Source: Plantago major (lineage: Eukaryota > Streptophyta > Magnoliopsida > Lamiales > Plantaginaceae). From it: a DNA stretch of 64,000 nucleotides. The notes beneath the pieces were generated by a model. The model was not told where the DNA came from. It did not search any database and worked only from the letters and a program-made list of their open reading frames with translations. Numbering within the stretch: the stretch's first letter is position 1; each line of letters opens with the position of its first letter. The DNA is taken from NCBI GenBank assembly GCA_026545765.1, contig JAIFAC010000422.1, forward strand, positions 1-64,000, read 5' to 3'. The position numbers were made by a program, and so were the translations under genes. Below are positions 1 through 11,000 of this stretch, piece by piece.

Positions 1-672
1 TAACGATGATTGTTTCATTGAATATTGAAATATGACATCATCCATAAACCGCTTAAACTACACAATTCACCAATGAAGAACAAAATATTACAAAGAGACA
101 AGCTAGCCCTCACACAGATCAAAAGCTGCACCTGTATCCAATCGATTGCTAGCAATATATCAATTGATTGCAAATGCGAGATTTGGAATGTAAAACATAT
201 GAACTCAATAGAATCAATACGTATGAGGCTCTTTCACGCAATGACGAATCGACATCGGATCCTTCAAATAAAAATTAGATCAACATCAACAAACAAACAA
301 ACACCAAGAAAACTCGCCAAATAAAATTAGATCTCATTGAAGATGAGCAAAAGAGCATACTATCTAATTTGTTACCAATAAGGAGGCAATCGCAGATAAT
401 GGTTACAACCAATACATAAGCTTATAAACGTGATGAAATAGTTGAATCGCCATGAAAAGCTAAAGCATGCTAGACACGTATTGACAAATTGCTCAATCGG
501 AAAAGTTCATTATGCTCTTCTAATTCTACTTATTACTACTAAACTAGAAGATGATAACAATCACTAGATTTCAACATTCTCTTGCATAGAATACAAAATA
601 GAAAATAATACGGCTTCTAGCAATATCAACAAACTGTTTCAAAATTCTTCTTCGTAAACTCATACATACGAT

Positions 673-1019
673 TTACATCATAGCCATGGAGATCCGCTTG
701 AGATCATTCTCCATATTCCTCATATTAGCCACAATCTTGAAAACTACGTAACATCGAATTCAAAATACCGGAATCAAGAATACGACTGATTCAAAATCGA
801 AGCAACAAAAATCGCGATGAAATCACAAAATCAAGCAAAATCGCAATTCAAAGTCGCAGTAATGCATTAAAATCAAAGCAACAAAAGCAAAATTGAACTC
901 AAAAACACTAAAATCGAGCTTGAACAGACATTACCTTTACCTGATGATCGCGCGATGAATCCACCACCGGAATCTACATCGGCACCGGCAACATCAACAT
1001 TCAAGCTCGATTCGGCCAT
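673..1019 (-). CDS. Small two-exon protein of 49 aa, function unknown
   Basis: I do not recognise the family. Exon 1 (1019-941) starts at an ATG giving MAESSLNVDVAG and ends at CAG followed by a GTAAAG donor. Exon 2 (743-673) follows a TACGTAG acceptor and ends in TAA. The spliced length is exactly 150 nt, or 49 codons plus stop, in frame across a phase-1 junction. The N-terminal half is Gly/Asp/Ser-rich. The C-terminal half (VANMRNMENDLKRISMAMM) looks like a short amphipathic, Met-rich helix. There is no signal peptide and no membrane segment. The intron (940-744) is T-rich on the coding strand, as plant introns are. A TATA box and a long 5' leader lie upstream. An alternative donor 6 nt downstream (GTAATG) or further 3' exons beyond the window edge cannot be excluded. 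Confidence 0.55.
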
Positions 1020-1150
1020 TGAAGAAACTAAAATCAAATCAAAATTAAAAAAGCTCAAAAAATGATAAACAACAACTAGAACAACTTTAAAACACCGAAA
1101 ATCAAGAGAAACGAAACAAACTCGATTTATCGCGAGTGAAAATGAGTAGA

Positions 1151-1253
1151 TTAGGGTTCTTCACCAAATTTGAGAGAAAATAGACGGAACTGAAGAAACG
1201 GAAGAGAAATGAGAAGAAAAATGAGAAGAAAAGGGGAAGAAAACCTATTTATA
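1151..1253 (-). promoter_or_regulatory. TATA box and telo-box of the 49-aa gene
   Basis: On the minus strand TATAAATAGG lies at 1253-1244, about 230 bp upstream of the ATG at 1019. That leaves a leader of roughly 200 nt. Within the leader is AACCCTAA (1158-1151), the telo-box motif often found in the leaders of highly expressed plant housekeeping genes. Promoter function is inferred from motif and position only. Confidence 0.5.
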
Positions 1254-1567
1254 CTATAACCATTATAAAATGGTATGACCCGAATACATTTTGACTGAAA
1301 TCAAGGCTAATTTTGACCTGCGAAATATAAAACGGGCAAAACTAAAAACTAGACAATTTATGTAGAAACCATGAGACTTTTTGAATTTTCCTGATATGAT
1401 AATACTTTTATAAGACTAAGAATGATAAAATTCAAGAATTACTTTGAACTGAGGAATCTCACCGTCCAAACGATGTAAGTTGAACAAGCAACTAGTTACT
1501 ATTTTCTGCAGATCTCCATCATATCGATGATATCTTGCGGCTCACTCTCATCTCATGTGTCTTTCAG

Positions 1568-1948
1568 AAAGTCATGGAACCTCATCCCATTTCGGTCGAT
1601 GAAGATCTTAATGATGGATCCAAACAAGTCCAGGTATAATATTATTTAAGATGGCATCGGTGTTTCCCATAATCTTGTCAGCCAGACCGAGTTTTGGGTA
1701 CTTAAGTGTATTAAACAAGAACTCTTGTATCCAGGAAAAGGATTATACCGACATGCAGGCTTCCATAATGGATGAGCCAGAGAATTCATTTCCGGGTGTT
1801 AGCAGTAAAGTTGTCCCTGGTATGTTAGTCAACCATAAAATCCAATAGGAGTGTACTTCAGAGGCATGAGAAGAAACAATCCACAGCTAAATCGAAGAGA
1901 GTTCTACCTCACAAGTCAAATTCAAGTAAGAAAAGAAAATCCCGATAG
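1568..1948 (+). pseudogene. Possible 3' exon remnants of an unidentified plus-strand gene
   Basis: An exon-like block at 1568-1633 follows a TGTCTTTCAG acceptor, is open for 22 codons (KVMEPHPISVDEDLNDGSK...) and ends CAG before GTATAA. A second block at 1735-1819 follows TATCCAG, keeps the same phase (EKDYTDMQASIMDEPEN...) and ends before GTATGT. A lysine-rich tail (RHEKKQSTAKSKR, then SSKKRKSR and a TAG at 1946-1948) lies in a shifted frame. The gap between blocks two and three (29-42 bp) is too short for a plant intron, so the gene is either broken or modelled wrongly here. No upstream exons or start were found. The family is not recognised. Confidence 0.25.
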
Positions 1949-1959
1949 ACGGATGAACA

Positions 1960-3380
1960 TTTTGGCTGCTGCAAGTTCCGTCAGAATTTGAGATGTATTT
2001 ATGTGGGAGGTAGTTTCATCTGCTCTAAGATCATACAATGTTCCGTCGTGTTAATCTAGCTGACACTGACTACTAAAACAGCTTGGCATCGAGGGTCCAA
2101 TATTTATTATTTATATATATGTTTTATTTAAGTAAAGCAAAATGAAGGCAGTAAAGCACCACATTTCATTCTCTGACAGTAAGACTCTGTTCTTTTCAAC
2201 TGAAAACTCATTCAGTTCCATTCATTTCTGTTTAGTTATATTTTATACTAAAAGCTCAATTTGGGCCAAGAATTTCAAATAAATGAATGTAGCCTAAGCC
2301 ATCTTGTGGTATGGCAAGTAGACAATATGGGTAAATAAACATATGAAGCACTTGTATGCTTCAGATTTCAGAATCACAGTAAATTCGTGCACAAAATATT
2401 CGTGATTATAGAATTTCTCTTATTTTCTTGTCTCTTAGTGCTCTTTTCTTCATATATACTTTACGATGCATTTTCTTATTCTTTTCTTAATTTAAAGTTT
2501 TATTTAAAATCCCTTCAAATCAAATTATAATAGCCACTTATAAAAAAATACATATTAAAAAACAACATAAATTTCCTTTCATTTGAAAATTTTAATGCGT
2601 ATATATAACAAAAAAACTTTAATTAGCCCAGGGTATGGAAGTATTTCTTTACAAGATATGCAAGTAAGGCATTAAGAAACCTCAGCCAGTATATGCTTAT
2701 ATCCTCATCAAAATCCAGTACTCAAAGTCGAAAGTATGATCGAACAAGCATACACTTGAGCCAACACATGGAAGCGAGGTCCTTCCATGGATGTTCATGC
2801 TTTACATTTTCCTTCGACTACATAGTGCAATTTACGGTGTTGGTTATATACTTCCTTTAATTATAGATATCATCTTTCTTTTCTTTAGGAGAAATCAATA
2901 CTACTTTGGTTCAAATAACTCATGCAATTACAACAACACCAACAAAAGTACTCTCATCAGAATGGTACATTATAATCACAATCACCATTGTTTTTAATAG
3001 CCTCAACAAAATGGGCAGTCATAAATAAGAATTAATGAATCCTTTCAAGATTTTCCAATTGTATTGACCAGTTATATATTCACCTTTATATTTATTTGTT
3101 TGACCACATCTGGTTATATCAATTTGATTTTTGGTACTTTTATAATTCTCTTTCAGTCTCAAAGTATAATTTTCCTACAAAGATGATATGTATATCTAGG
3201 GATATATTATCAAGAACAAAAAATAAAAAGAAAGAAAAACTTACAAATCTTCATTCATATATCAACGTATGTAACTAATAATATTGGGAAAAATTAAAAC
3301 TACAAACATTATATATATATGTATGTATGTATGTAATGGTTAGAGTTTAGTATGTGTGTGTGTATTTTGATCGATCAATA
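1960..3380. other. AT-rich intergenic stretch
   Basis: No gene can be supported here. The stretch is AT-rich with short open frames that lack coding character. Near 3310-3365 there are simple runs (TATG/GTAT, then GT). Confidence 0.5.
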
Positions 3381-3382
3381 TA

Positions 3383-3784
3383 TCAGTTGGGAGTGCCCTG
3401 AGTGTAGATATAATCAAGATGAGCATCTGATAGTGATGCCTTGTACAAACAGTCTTCTTTCCCTTTCCCTTGACAAGTACTTGTTACGCTATCACCAACA
3501 TTGTAGGTTATCTCACCGGCCTTGTAGGTTGTCTCACCCGAAGCCTACCAAACACAAACATGTAAAAAAGAATTCAATCATAGACCATGCATACATCCAT
3601 ACATACATTACAAACAAACATACATGCATGCATACATACATACATTACAATAAATAATTTATTTGTTTATTATTTTTTTATACATACATACCCTGTTCGT
3701 GAATGATAGACCATCTGGACGAGTCGCAACTGCTGAAGAAAAGACAAGACAGAACATCACACATACTGCCAATGTTCTAGACAT
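3383..3784 (-). CDS. PSK: Phytosulfokine (PSK) precursor, 84 aa, two exons
   Basis: This encodes a secreted preprotein for the sulfated pentapeptide growth hormone phytosulfokine (Tyr-Ile-Tyr-Thr-Gln). Exon 1 (3784-3692) gives MSRTLAVCVMFCLVFSSAVA, a classic signal peptide, then TRPDGLSFTNR, and ends at a consensus GTATGT donor in phase 0. Exon 2 (3544-3383) follows a GGTAG acceptor and ends in TGA. Near the C-terminus it carries the family signature: two cysteines (CQGKGKEDC), then LYKASLSDAHLDYIYTQGTPN, with the hormone YIYTQ preceded by the acidic residue expected for tyrosine sulfation. Length and two-exon structure fit plant PSK precursors. In known family members the tyrosines are sulfated by TPST, the peptide is released by subtilases, and it is perceived by the leucine-rich receptor kinase PSKR. 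The frame is intact with no defects. The paralogue number cannot be assigned. Confidence 0.93.
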
Positions 3785-3875
3785 GTTTAATTTAGATGGA
3801 TCGATCTGATCTTATTATTTAACTTTATTTTTATGTTTTATGATAATTATATAAACTTCTTTCACAAACTCTTTA

Positions 3876-3887
3876 CTATTTATATAG
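3876..3887 (-). promoter_or_regulatory. TATA box of the PSK gene
   Basis: CTATATAAATAG on the minus strand lies 92 bp upstream of the PSK start codon. That places a transcription start near 3850 and a leader of about 65 nt. Confidence 0.6.
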
Positions 3888-3889
3888 GA

Positions 3890-4860
3890 TAGGACTATAT
3901 ATGCATTTGCAGACTCAATTTCCCTTATTTTTTGCTTCATCGATCGATCACTTGAACAAAATTTTACAATAAATGGATCCTCCTTGTTTATCGGCATATA
4001 TCTATTGAGGATCAAACAAACTCCATTCATCGAGGTACAAATCATGAGGTTATAAACATCACCATTTAATTTGGACAAATCTTCATCTCTACTATTTTGG
4101 GTGGGGAAATGATATGCAAAGAGCTAAATTTGATATCCACATAGCATAGTAGTAATATTTATTAACCAACTGTTCACACCCACATTTTTTTCCCATCTAC
4201 CGTATATCCATGTTTCCTTTATCTAGTTAGTTAAGTATTTTCGTTATTGTTTACATTCAAGTATTTGCAATTCGGTCTGTTAGATTTTCTATTTTTTAAA
4301 CTCTTAGCATTTATGTTTGATTTTGTTTTAAGCAATTAACATTATTTCTCCCGTAAGACTTCAACACTGACCATCTTACATTACATTACGCATTTGCATG
4401 TGTCTTGCTAAGTAGATTTGCATAATAGAAATTCAAAATTGTTGCTTAATTGTAGTAAGAAACTTTGATGGCTTAATTCATAACAACAATTTTACCTTAT
4501 CAAGATTCTTGCGCCGTTGTCGGGGAATGACTTTTACTTTACTTTTTAGGAATTGTATTTATTTGCAAATTTTATATATTTAATTCTTTCTTTTTATTTT
4601 TAATCTGAGGCAAAATTACCCTGGCATTCTTGATTATGTATGTGTAGGTACATACGTGTGACCCATACTTTGGAGACTGCACCGAGTATGTACATGATGT
4701 GCGATATGCAGCTTTGATCGAGATGGATGGCTAACTTCCGCTGTAAAGAAGGCCACAAGTTCCACGAGGCTTAACGCTCATTCTTCTACGTGGAGATTGT
4801 GTTTGCCCCAAGCATGGCCTAAATTGTGGTCTAATGTGGTGTTTCTATGATGGAGTAACA
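3890..4860. other. Intergenic DNA, nothing recognised
   Basis: The stretch is AT-rich. Around 4640-4760 on the plus strand a short frame reads YFGDCTEYVHDVRYAALIE before a stop. I could not place it in any family, and it may be chance or a transposon relic. The left end of the LINE next door is not sharply defined and could lie within this stretch. Confidence 0.4.
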
Positions 4861-4865
4861 CCGTT

Positions 4866-5280
4866 TTACCAAATTTTAATATAATGTGTGGGCGGACCAA
4901 TCGAGAATATGTTTCCGGGAGATGCATTTCGATCATTCATGCGACTAAGGGGTGGCTGAAGTGGAAGAAAAATGAGAGCTTCTAGTTTGAGCAATATCAT
5001 TGAAAGATGCACTAAGCAATGAATGAACTGCTCATGCTTCTGTAATATGGAAACATCTACGTTAGAGCTATCCCAAACCAATAAGATTCTGCAATTCTTA
5101 CTAAACCCTATATTGCTATCAGTCTGCCACCTATTTTCTATTTTTTCTGTACAGTATTCAAACCATCCTGCTTCAATCTTGTTTCTAAAAAACCACTAAT
5201 ACTACAATTATGCTTTCCCATCACTCTCTTCAGAGCATCTTGCTTAAGAGGGTTATTCAACCCTCTTAAATTCCAACAAC
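4866..5280 (-). pseudogene. LINE ORF2 remnant: N-terminal endonuclease (EEP) region
   Basis: Downstream of ORF1 on the minus strand the sequence reads CWNLRGLNNPLKQDALKRV, then SGFLETRLKQDGLNTV, the start of an apurinic-type endonuclease of plant LINE ORF2. After a frameshift it continues RILLVWDSSNVDVSILQKHE and QFIHCLVHLS, again typical of this domain. The catalytic core and reverse transcriptase are missing. It is a 3'-truncated pseudogene with several frame changes. Confidence 0.65.
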
Positions 5281-5330
5281 ATGATTCAAACTATTATCCA
5301 TGAGGTCCAGTCCCCTTCTCCCCGTAGATC

Positions 5331-6340
5331 TCAAATTTCTCCGCCCTCCACCGTATTCTTCTTAGCAGTTTCTTTTCGAACTCGACCCTCCGGCACATTC
5401 TTACCCCTACTACCAACATCCTGCCAAGCTTCTTCATTTATCATATCATCGTCATGTTCATCAGCTTCTTGATCCTCAACTCTTGTCTCCTCATTACTAT
5501 CATCCTGCACCACTGAAGTTCTAACCAAAGTCCCATTACTCGTATCAAAGAAACTATTCCTATGCTGAAGAGGAACATTACTATTCCCAGAGCGAATATC
5601 AACTCCAGTAATAGGAACTGATACCTCACCAACTGCAATTTGAGACCCAACCCCCCTACTACCAGAACTAGACTGAGTACCAGTCACAAATCCATTTTGT
5701 TTTTCATTAATACCAATAGCCAGAGTAGTCCCCTGTGACTTAGCATTCTCATCCATACTAACATCCTGATTCAAACCAGCTGCACTCCCAGTATTGGTCA
5801 CATTCCCCACCATTCCACCAGTAGGAACCCAAGCCTGATGAGGAGCAAACTTACAAAACCTCACACTATGCCCAAATCTCAAACACTTATAACATTGTAA
5901 GGGTTTAGACTCATAAACTATTTTCTGCACAATATCCACATTATCAGCACCTCTTAATATCACCCGATCCAACAATTTATCTCCAGATTTCAGCTCTACC
6001 AAAATTCGAGCATAAGCTAACCTCTCTCTATTAGCTGTCATCTTATCCACATAACAAGGTTTCCCAATGTGACTTGCAATTTTGCCTAGCATAGTAGGAC
6101 ACCAAACCGCAAATCGAGATTCGCAATTTAATCCAAGGTGATAGTCAACCAAATACCTAGATCCAAGGACACCCAGACTCAAAGGTTTTAACAAGAGAGG
6201 GTACATTCCCTTCACCATCCATGGTCCACCTCCAAAAACCTCTAACATAGCATCCTCAGACTCAAAACGGAACACAAAGACACCACTATCGAACATGAAT
6301 CATGGAGTCAATTCCACCGACTCGAACGAATCGCTTCATA
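5331..6340 (-). pseudogene. LINE ORF1, C-terminal part: DUF4283 domain and CCHC zinc knuckle
   Basis: This is the nucleic-acid-binding ORF1 protein of a plant LINE. The long open part (6296-5331, 321 codons) covers the second half of DUF4283 (FVFRFESEDAMLEVFGGGPW, then PLLLKPLSLGV), a conserved GLNCESRFAVWCPTMLG-type block, and the zinc knuckle CYKCLRFGHSVRFC (CX2CX4HX4C). An acidic, low-complexity tail follows, ending in a stop at 5331. The N-terminal part, including the start of DUF4283 (RIPVDAMKRFVRVGG), lies on the other side of Copia-1. Joining the two flanks across the GCATC target duplication restores the domain order, apart from a small frameshift near 6300. The reading frame was broken by insertion. 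Confidence 0.85.
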
Positions 6341-6345
6341 GCATC
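6341..6345. repeat. Target-site duplication of Copia-1, left copy (GCATC)
   Basis: GCATC immediately precedes the left LTR and is repeated at 21364-21368 immediately after the right LTR. Five base pairs is the usual Copia duplication length. Confidence 0.9.
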
Positions 6346-7734
6346 TGCTGTCCAGATAACGGCAAAGTAAAAGACTAGAGGGGGGGTGAATAGTCTTTAA
6401 AACTTTGTCGATAAACAGCTTTCGTAAACCGGGGTTTCTGATACTTAAATTCAGAGCGCGGAAGACTTTAAGATAGGTTAGTGTAGAAACAAAGAATATG
6501 TGTGTGTGCTTTGCTGAAATGTAAATACAGAAAGGTAAATGACATGTTAAGTATAGTGGTATCCGAGGTGGCATAATCCTCCAACTAATCCACTTCGCCT
6601 TTCCGAGACCTAGAATTCACTAGAACGTATAATCGAGTTCACCTTACAATAATCCTATTCTAAGATTCTTAAACAAATGGTTCCCAACCAAATTTTCCCC
6701 GAAGTTATTCCTCACTCCTAGAGCTAAGTACTTCCTCTACTCGATAACCTTGGAGTTATTCCCCATTTCCCAAATCAAGTACTTCCTCTACTCCACGCCT
6801 CGATGGTGTTGGTTATAAGGTTTTGTCATAAAGGCTTCAGATAACTTTTCAGTTATGTTTTCAGAGAGCCAAATGTAACGAGACTACTTAATACACTTGT
6901 TCAAGGATGGCGGTCCGCTCTTTATCGACCCAAGTAATTGATGTCCGCTCGAGAATGAGCTTCGTAAAGGGTATCCGATAGTTCAACTCTTTCACTTAAT
7001 AACAATCTCTTGTTAAGGTTCAGACAACTTAGAACTACTAGTGATTCTTCAAGCAAATGTAAAGCTTTCGTAAGGATAGTACAAAGGTTTGAGAGAATAC
7101 TTTGCTTGATGGTAAGTTTGCAAGATAGCGCTCTAAGGTATGTTCTTCAAGCATCTAAGAGTGTGATATATATAGATAAATTTGAGAGGCGTCAATTGTA
7201 TCCACAGTTTCTATCAAATTATATCCATTTATATCTTCAACTATGTACTGTAAGTCACTATCTCATTCTTCGTAGAGGACTTGCTTTTGCAACATTTCGC
7301 CGATGCATTTAATGCATAGTATCGCTCATTGTCATTTAGTCTCAACGGATACATGAGCCTTTCTGATGGCTTGCATGCTCCATACTCATGATGTCATATG
7401 TCCAGAATCATATTTCGAAAGTAAGTTAATATAATTAAGAAAGGATTAAAGACATGGTCTTTCTGAGTTAGACTAAACCTTTGTGTCTTCATAAACCTCA
7501 GGTAATCTTCGCTTCTAATCTTCGTAAAAGCTCCATTGCTAGATTGATCTTCATGGTCTTCTTGAAATAAAAGTTACACTCGAGACCTATAATCCTAATA
7601 CAAGATTTACTAGACTAATCATACTCAAGGATTTCCTCTTTACAATGTTCAAGGAACCAAGAGTACTTAATCACCTTTCTCGCTAAGATAAGAACATGTG
7701 ATAAGTGATCAAAATACTAATGATATTCCTAACA
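6346..7734 (-). repeat. Copia-1 3' LTR
   Basis: The 1,389-bp left LTR starts TGCTGTCCAGATAACGG on the plus strand, where the other copies read TGTTGGTCC, and ends GATATTCCTAACA. It aligns along its whole length with 19958-21363. Many differences between the two LTRs are CAG/CTG words turned into CG words. Confidence 0.93.
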
Positions 7735-7750
7735 AATTTCCCCTTTTGAT
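7735..7750 (-). other. Polypurine tract of Copia-1
   Basis: On the minus strand ATCAAAAGGGGAAATT abuts the 3' LTR. This is the plus-strand DNA primer site. The equivalent tract in Copia-2 is at 33385-33399. Confidence 0.85.
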
Positions 7751-8089
7751 CACCATCCATGACTATCTTTTAAGTCCTATTACTAAATTGTAATCTCGAA
7801 TAGAAAACAATCCACCACTTAATCATTTCAAATGATATTCAATTTTAGTCAATTAAGTGCGTAAAGTAAACATCAACCAAATCACAAGAAGTGATCTTTC
7901 GATAAGTTGTCATCTATTAAAATGTATTCGAGAGTATGATCTTCGACAGTACAGCTTACGTAAAGAGATGCAACTTTACATATAGAGAATTTTAGAAACA
8001 ATCAGAAAGATTACAAAAAGTAATAAAACAAACTAAGTAAATTAGAACAAATGAGAGTCCAAGCTCCAAGAGAGTATTCTAATGTTACT

Positions 8090-11000
8090 AGTCTTCAAGT
8101 CTTCAGAAAAGCAACTTAGGTTTAGATACCTCAAGTTCTTTCAAAGACCCTTTTCTCGATCAACCGACATGATCATCCACTTTTCTCGCATTCTTCGACA
8201 TAGTCATAAAGAATCCTTCCGACAGAGAGCTCATTTTCCGGATAAGTCACATATTTCATGGTAACTCTTGCTGCTTGTGATTCTTCCGCAAAAGTGTTTC
8301 ACCTGTACTTTCCCTGCACCTGTGCATGGTCTACTTGCAACCGAGACAGTTGAAATACTTGTATATTTCTTCCATATAGTGTATATCATCTAGGTATTCA
8401 TCCAATGTCATATAGAATGACTCATAGGTTGAAACACCTAGTTTGTTCTTCCCGTCAGAAGCTACCATCCAAATTTCTTACCTTGTGTACATCATCGTGT
8501 TTTGGTAAGGACAGCAAAAGAAAGATCCATCTTTCCGCTTCATTCCTCTTTTCTACTTCAAAGTTTAGCTGTGCATGAAGGTGCTCGTGTTTTAGCAATT
8601 TCGTCATTTTCTCCATTTCGTGATCCGTTGAGGATGGAGTTGAAACTTATCATTGACAAGTAGATGTTGTAGTTCCGTAATCCAATACCCTCTCTTGTTC
8701 GTAATGCACCTATATGAAGATTCTTCATTCGGTCTTCATATAATCAATGTGGGCATCACTGGCCTTTCTTGATGTGTTTTATTGTTTACTCGCCAAACCG
8801 AAATCCTTCTTGCTTTTCTCGCTTGTGGCCTTCGTTAGAGATCCTCTAACCCTTTCTTCCGCCAATGGTCAGGTCGCGATGTTCCTTGTATAGACTTGGT
8901 ATTTCCAGAAGGGGTTCTGGCTGCTAAAGGTCTTGCTGCCAGAGGAGGTTGTGAAGTAGTTGCTTGTCTCCTTTTCTTGTGAAGTGGATGTTCATCTGTG
9001 TCAGATTCATCCTCATCATCATTGAAGTCCAAAATTGGAGACTTGCAGCTTTCTTGACCTCTTACTTCTCCTTCTTCTTTTTCTTCTTCTTCAGAAGTCT
9101 TTTCTTCTGAGATTCTAAGGGACTTGGCTCCCCTAGTTATCATACTCCTCAGCCTTCTGGCTGGTTGATCTGGAACAACTTCTTCAGCAAGGGTGTCTCC
9201 AGTGGTGTCCTTAATGACAAGTTGACTTGAGAAGGGAGGATTTGATTGTTTTCTTTTTCTTCCTCTGCCTTTCTGAGGCATCTCTTCTTCCCCCTTAGTC
9301 ATGAATGACTGACTCATGATAGCATAAGCTTCAGAGAGAGTTTCAATGTTTTTCTGGAGATTGTTGTGCACCCTGACTAATTCTTGAAGTTCCTTCTTCA
9401 GTTCTGTGTTCTGTCTAACCAGCCCAGCCTCGCCCTTTCTCGTGAGCTCTTCTGGCCTTAGATGGCGCTGGCAGGATGAAGATGGTCTTCATTCAATGCT
9501 GCATTTCCATTGTTACAATCCTCATCCCTGACCAACCCTAGGCCTTTCTGAGAGAGAGCTATGCTGGTTGCTCTGTTGAGTAAAGCAGCGGCCAATGGCT
9601 TCATCTCTTCTGGGACGGATTTTAGCACTTCTGTGTCTTGGACACTAGTGTCTTTCTGAGTTCTAAAAAGACACTGTTCCTTGCACGGTGCTCTTCACTT
9701 CTTGAACTACTTGGTGCAGAGAATATATGAGGAGCAAGTAGGGCTCTCTTGTGCTGAGTGATAAGTTTCTCATCTTCTGCTTCAGTAATCAAGTTGTGGG
9801 TTTCAACATCACCGCTATAATCTTTTCGATTGTTTGCAGATCGACAATCTTCTTCGCTTTCCATCAAGTGTGCCGCCTCGAGAAGATGTAGAAGGTCTTT
9901 CTGATGCAACCTCAGCATCATGCTCTTCATCATCATTGTCATCCATGGCATCTATCTCAGCAGCTGTGACAACAATGGCATTTTTTAAATTTCTTTGCTT
10001 ATCTAGGAGTGCCAATTCCTTGGTATTAGCTTCTCCGAGCTTCGAGTTTGGCTCCTTTTCATCAACAAGAGCTTGACACTCTAAGTTGATTCTCTTCTTC
10101 TTCCAACACCTTCTCGAGTTGTTCAATCCTAAACTCATGGTCAAATTTCTTCTATGGCATCATTGTGTTCAAATTTGGGTATCTTGATGAGACTTGGGAG
10201 GTGATGATGATGGAGCTTCGAGCATTCGAGGGAGTAACCTTTTCTCCACTTTCTCGCTAGCTCAATCCCGCCTTGTCTGTGTCAGATCATCATTCGATCA
10301 TCATCATCATCATCATCCTTTTCTTTGCTTCGTTTCGATGCTCGAGGGAGGTTCTTGATAATCATTTTCATCCATCTCTTCCTCATCTTCGTAAACCAGT
10401 TGATCACATCGAAGTGTGATCATCCTCCCATTAACTTTCTCTTGCTCACTGGGTAGGTTGTGAGCTTGTCGGGCAAGGCAGATGGGTAACCATCCGCTTT
10501 GGTTTGAGCATCCGCAGACTTGAAATCGCTAAAGTCTTTGCTACTTCATGAATGAAGTCTTCATGCATTAGAGTGGCAAATTTGTAGGACTCGCTGGGAA
10601 TAATGCATGGATATAATCTTCCATTGAAGGCGATTGCTTCTTCTCCGACGTTGATTACTCGATAATTCGTAAAGGTCACCTTTCTCGAAGTTTCTCGCCA
10701 TTGTTCAAGCACTTGAGATGTTTCTTTAAGGTGTGCTTCTGGAAGGCCTTGAGTAAATCAACTGGCACTAGACTTTGAGCCTGAAAGAAAGTGTTCAAGT
10801 TAGTTTTGCTCAAACTACTTGAGTTAGTATCTGTAAGCGAAAATAGGCTTTCTGAGCATACCTGTGTAGAAACACTAGGCTCATTATCCTGTACTTCTGC
10901 TTGCTTGGGCACAGAGGCCTCAGATACCTTGTTGTGAGGAGAAGTCTGATCCTCATCAACCTTTCTTTCTGCTAGAACCTGAGAATTAAAATCAAATATG

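Larger units (their letters stand above)
4866..6345 (-). mobile_element. LINE (non-LTR retrotransposon), 3' part: end of ORF1 and start of ORF2
   Basis: On the minus strand this carries the DUF4283/zinc-knuckle ORF1 followed by the first part of an endonuclease ORF2. The 5' part of the same element continues beyond Copia-1 at 21364-21745. The 3' (left) end is truncated: only the N-terminal endonuclease region survives, with no reverse transcriptase and no clear poly(A) tail. Confidence 0.8.

Noticed and set aside
4640-4760. Short Cys-containing frame read as a possible missing beta-glucosidase exon
   Set aside because: Its text (YFGDCTEYVHDVRYAAL) matches no GH1 block and has no splice context.
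7010-7312. Open frames inside the LTRs (also near 20777, 32000 and 53000)
   Set aside because: They lie wholly in LTR sequence, differ between copies and show no protein family.
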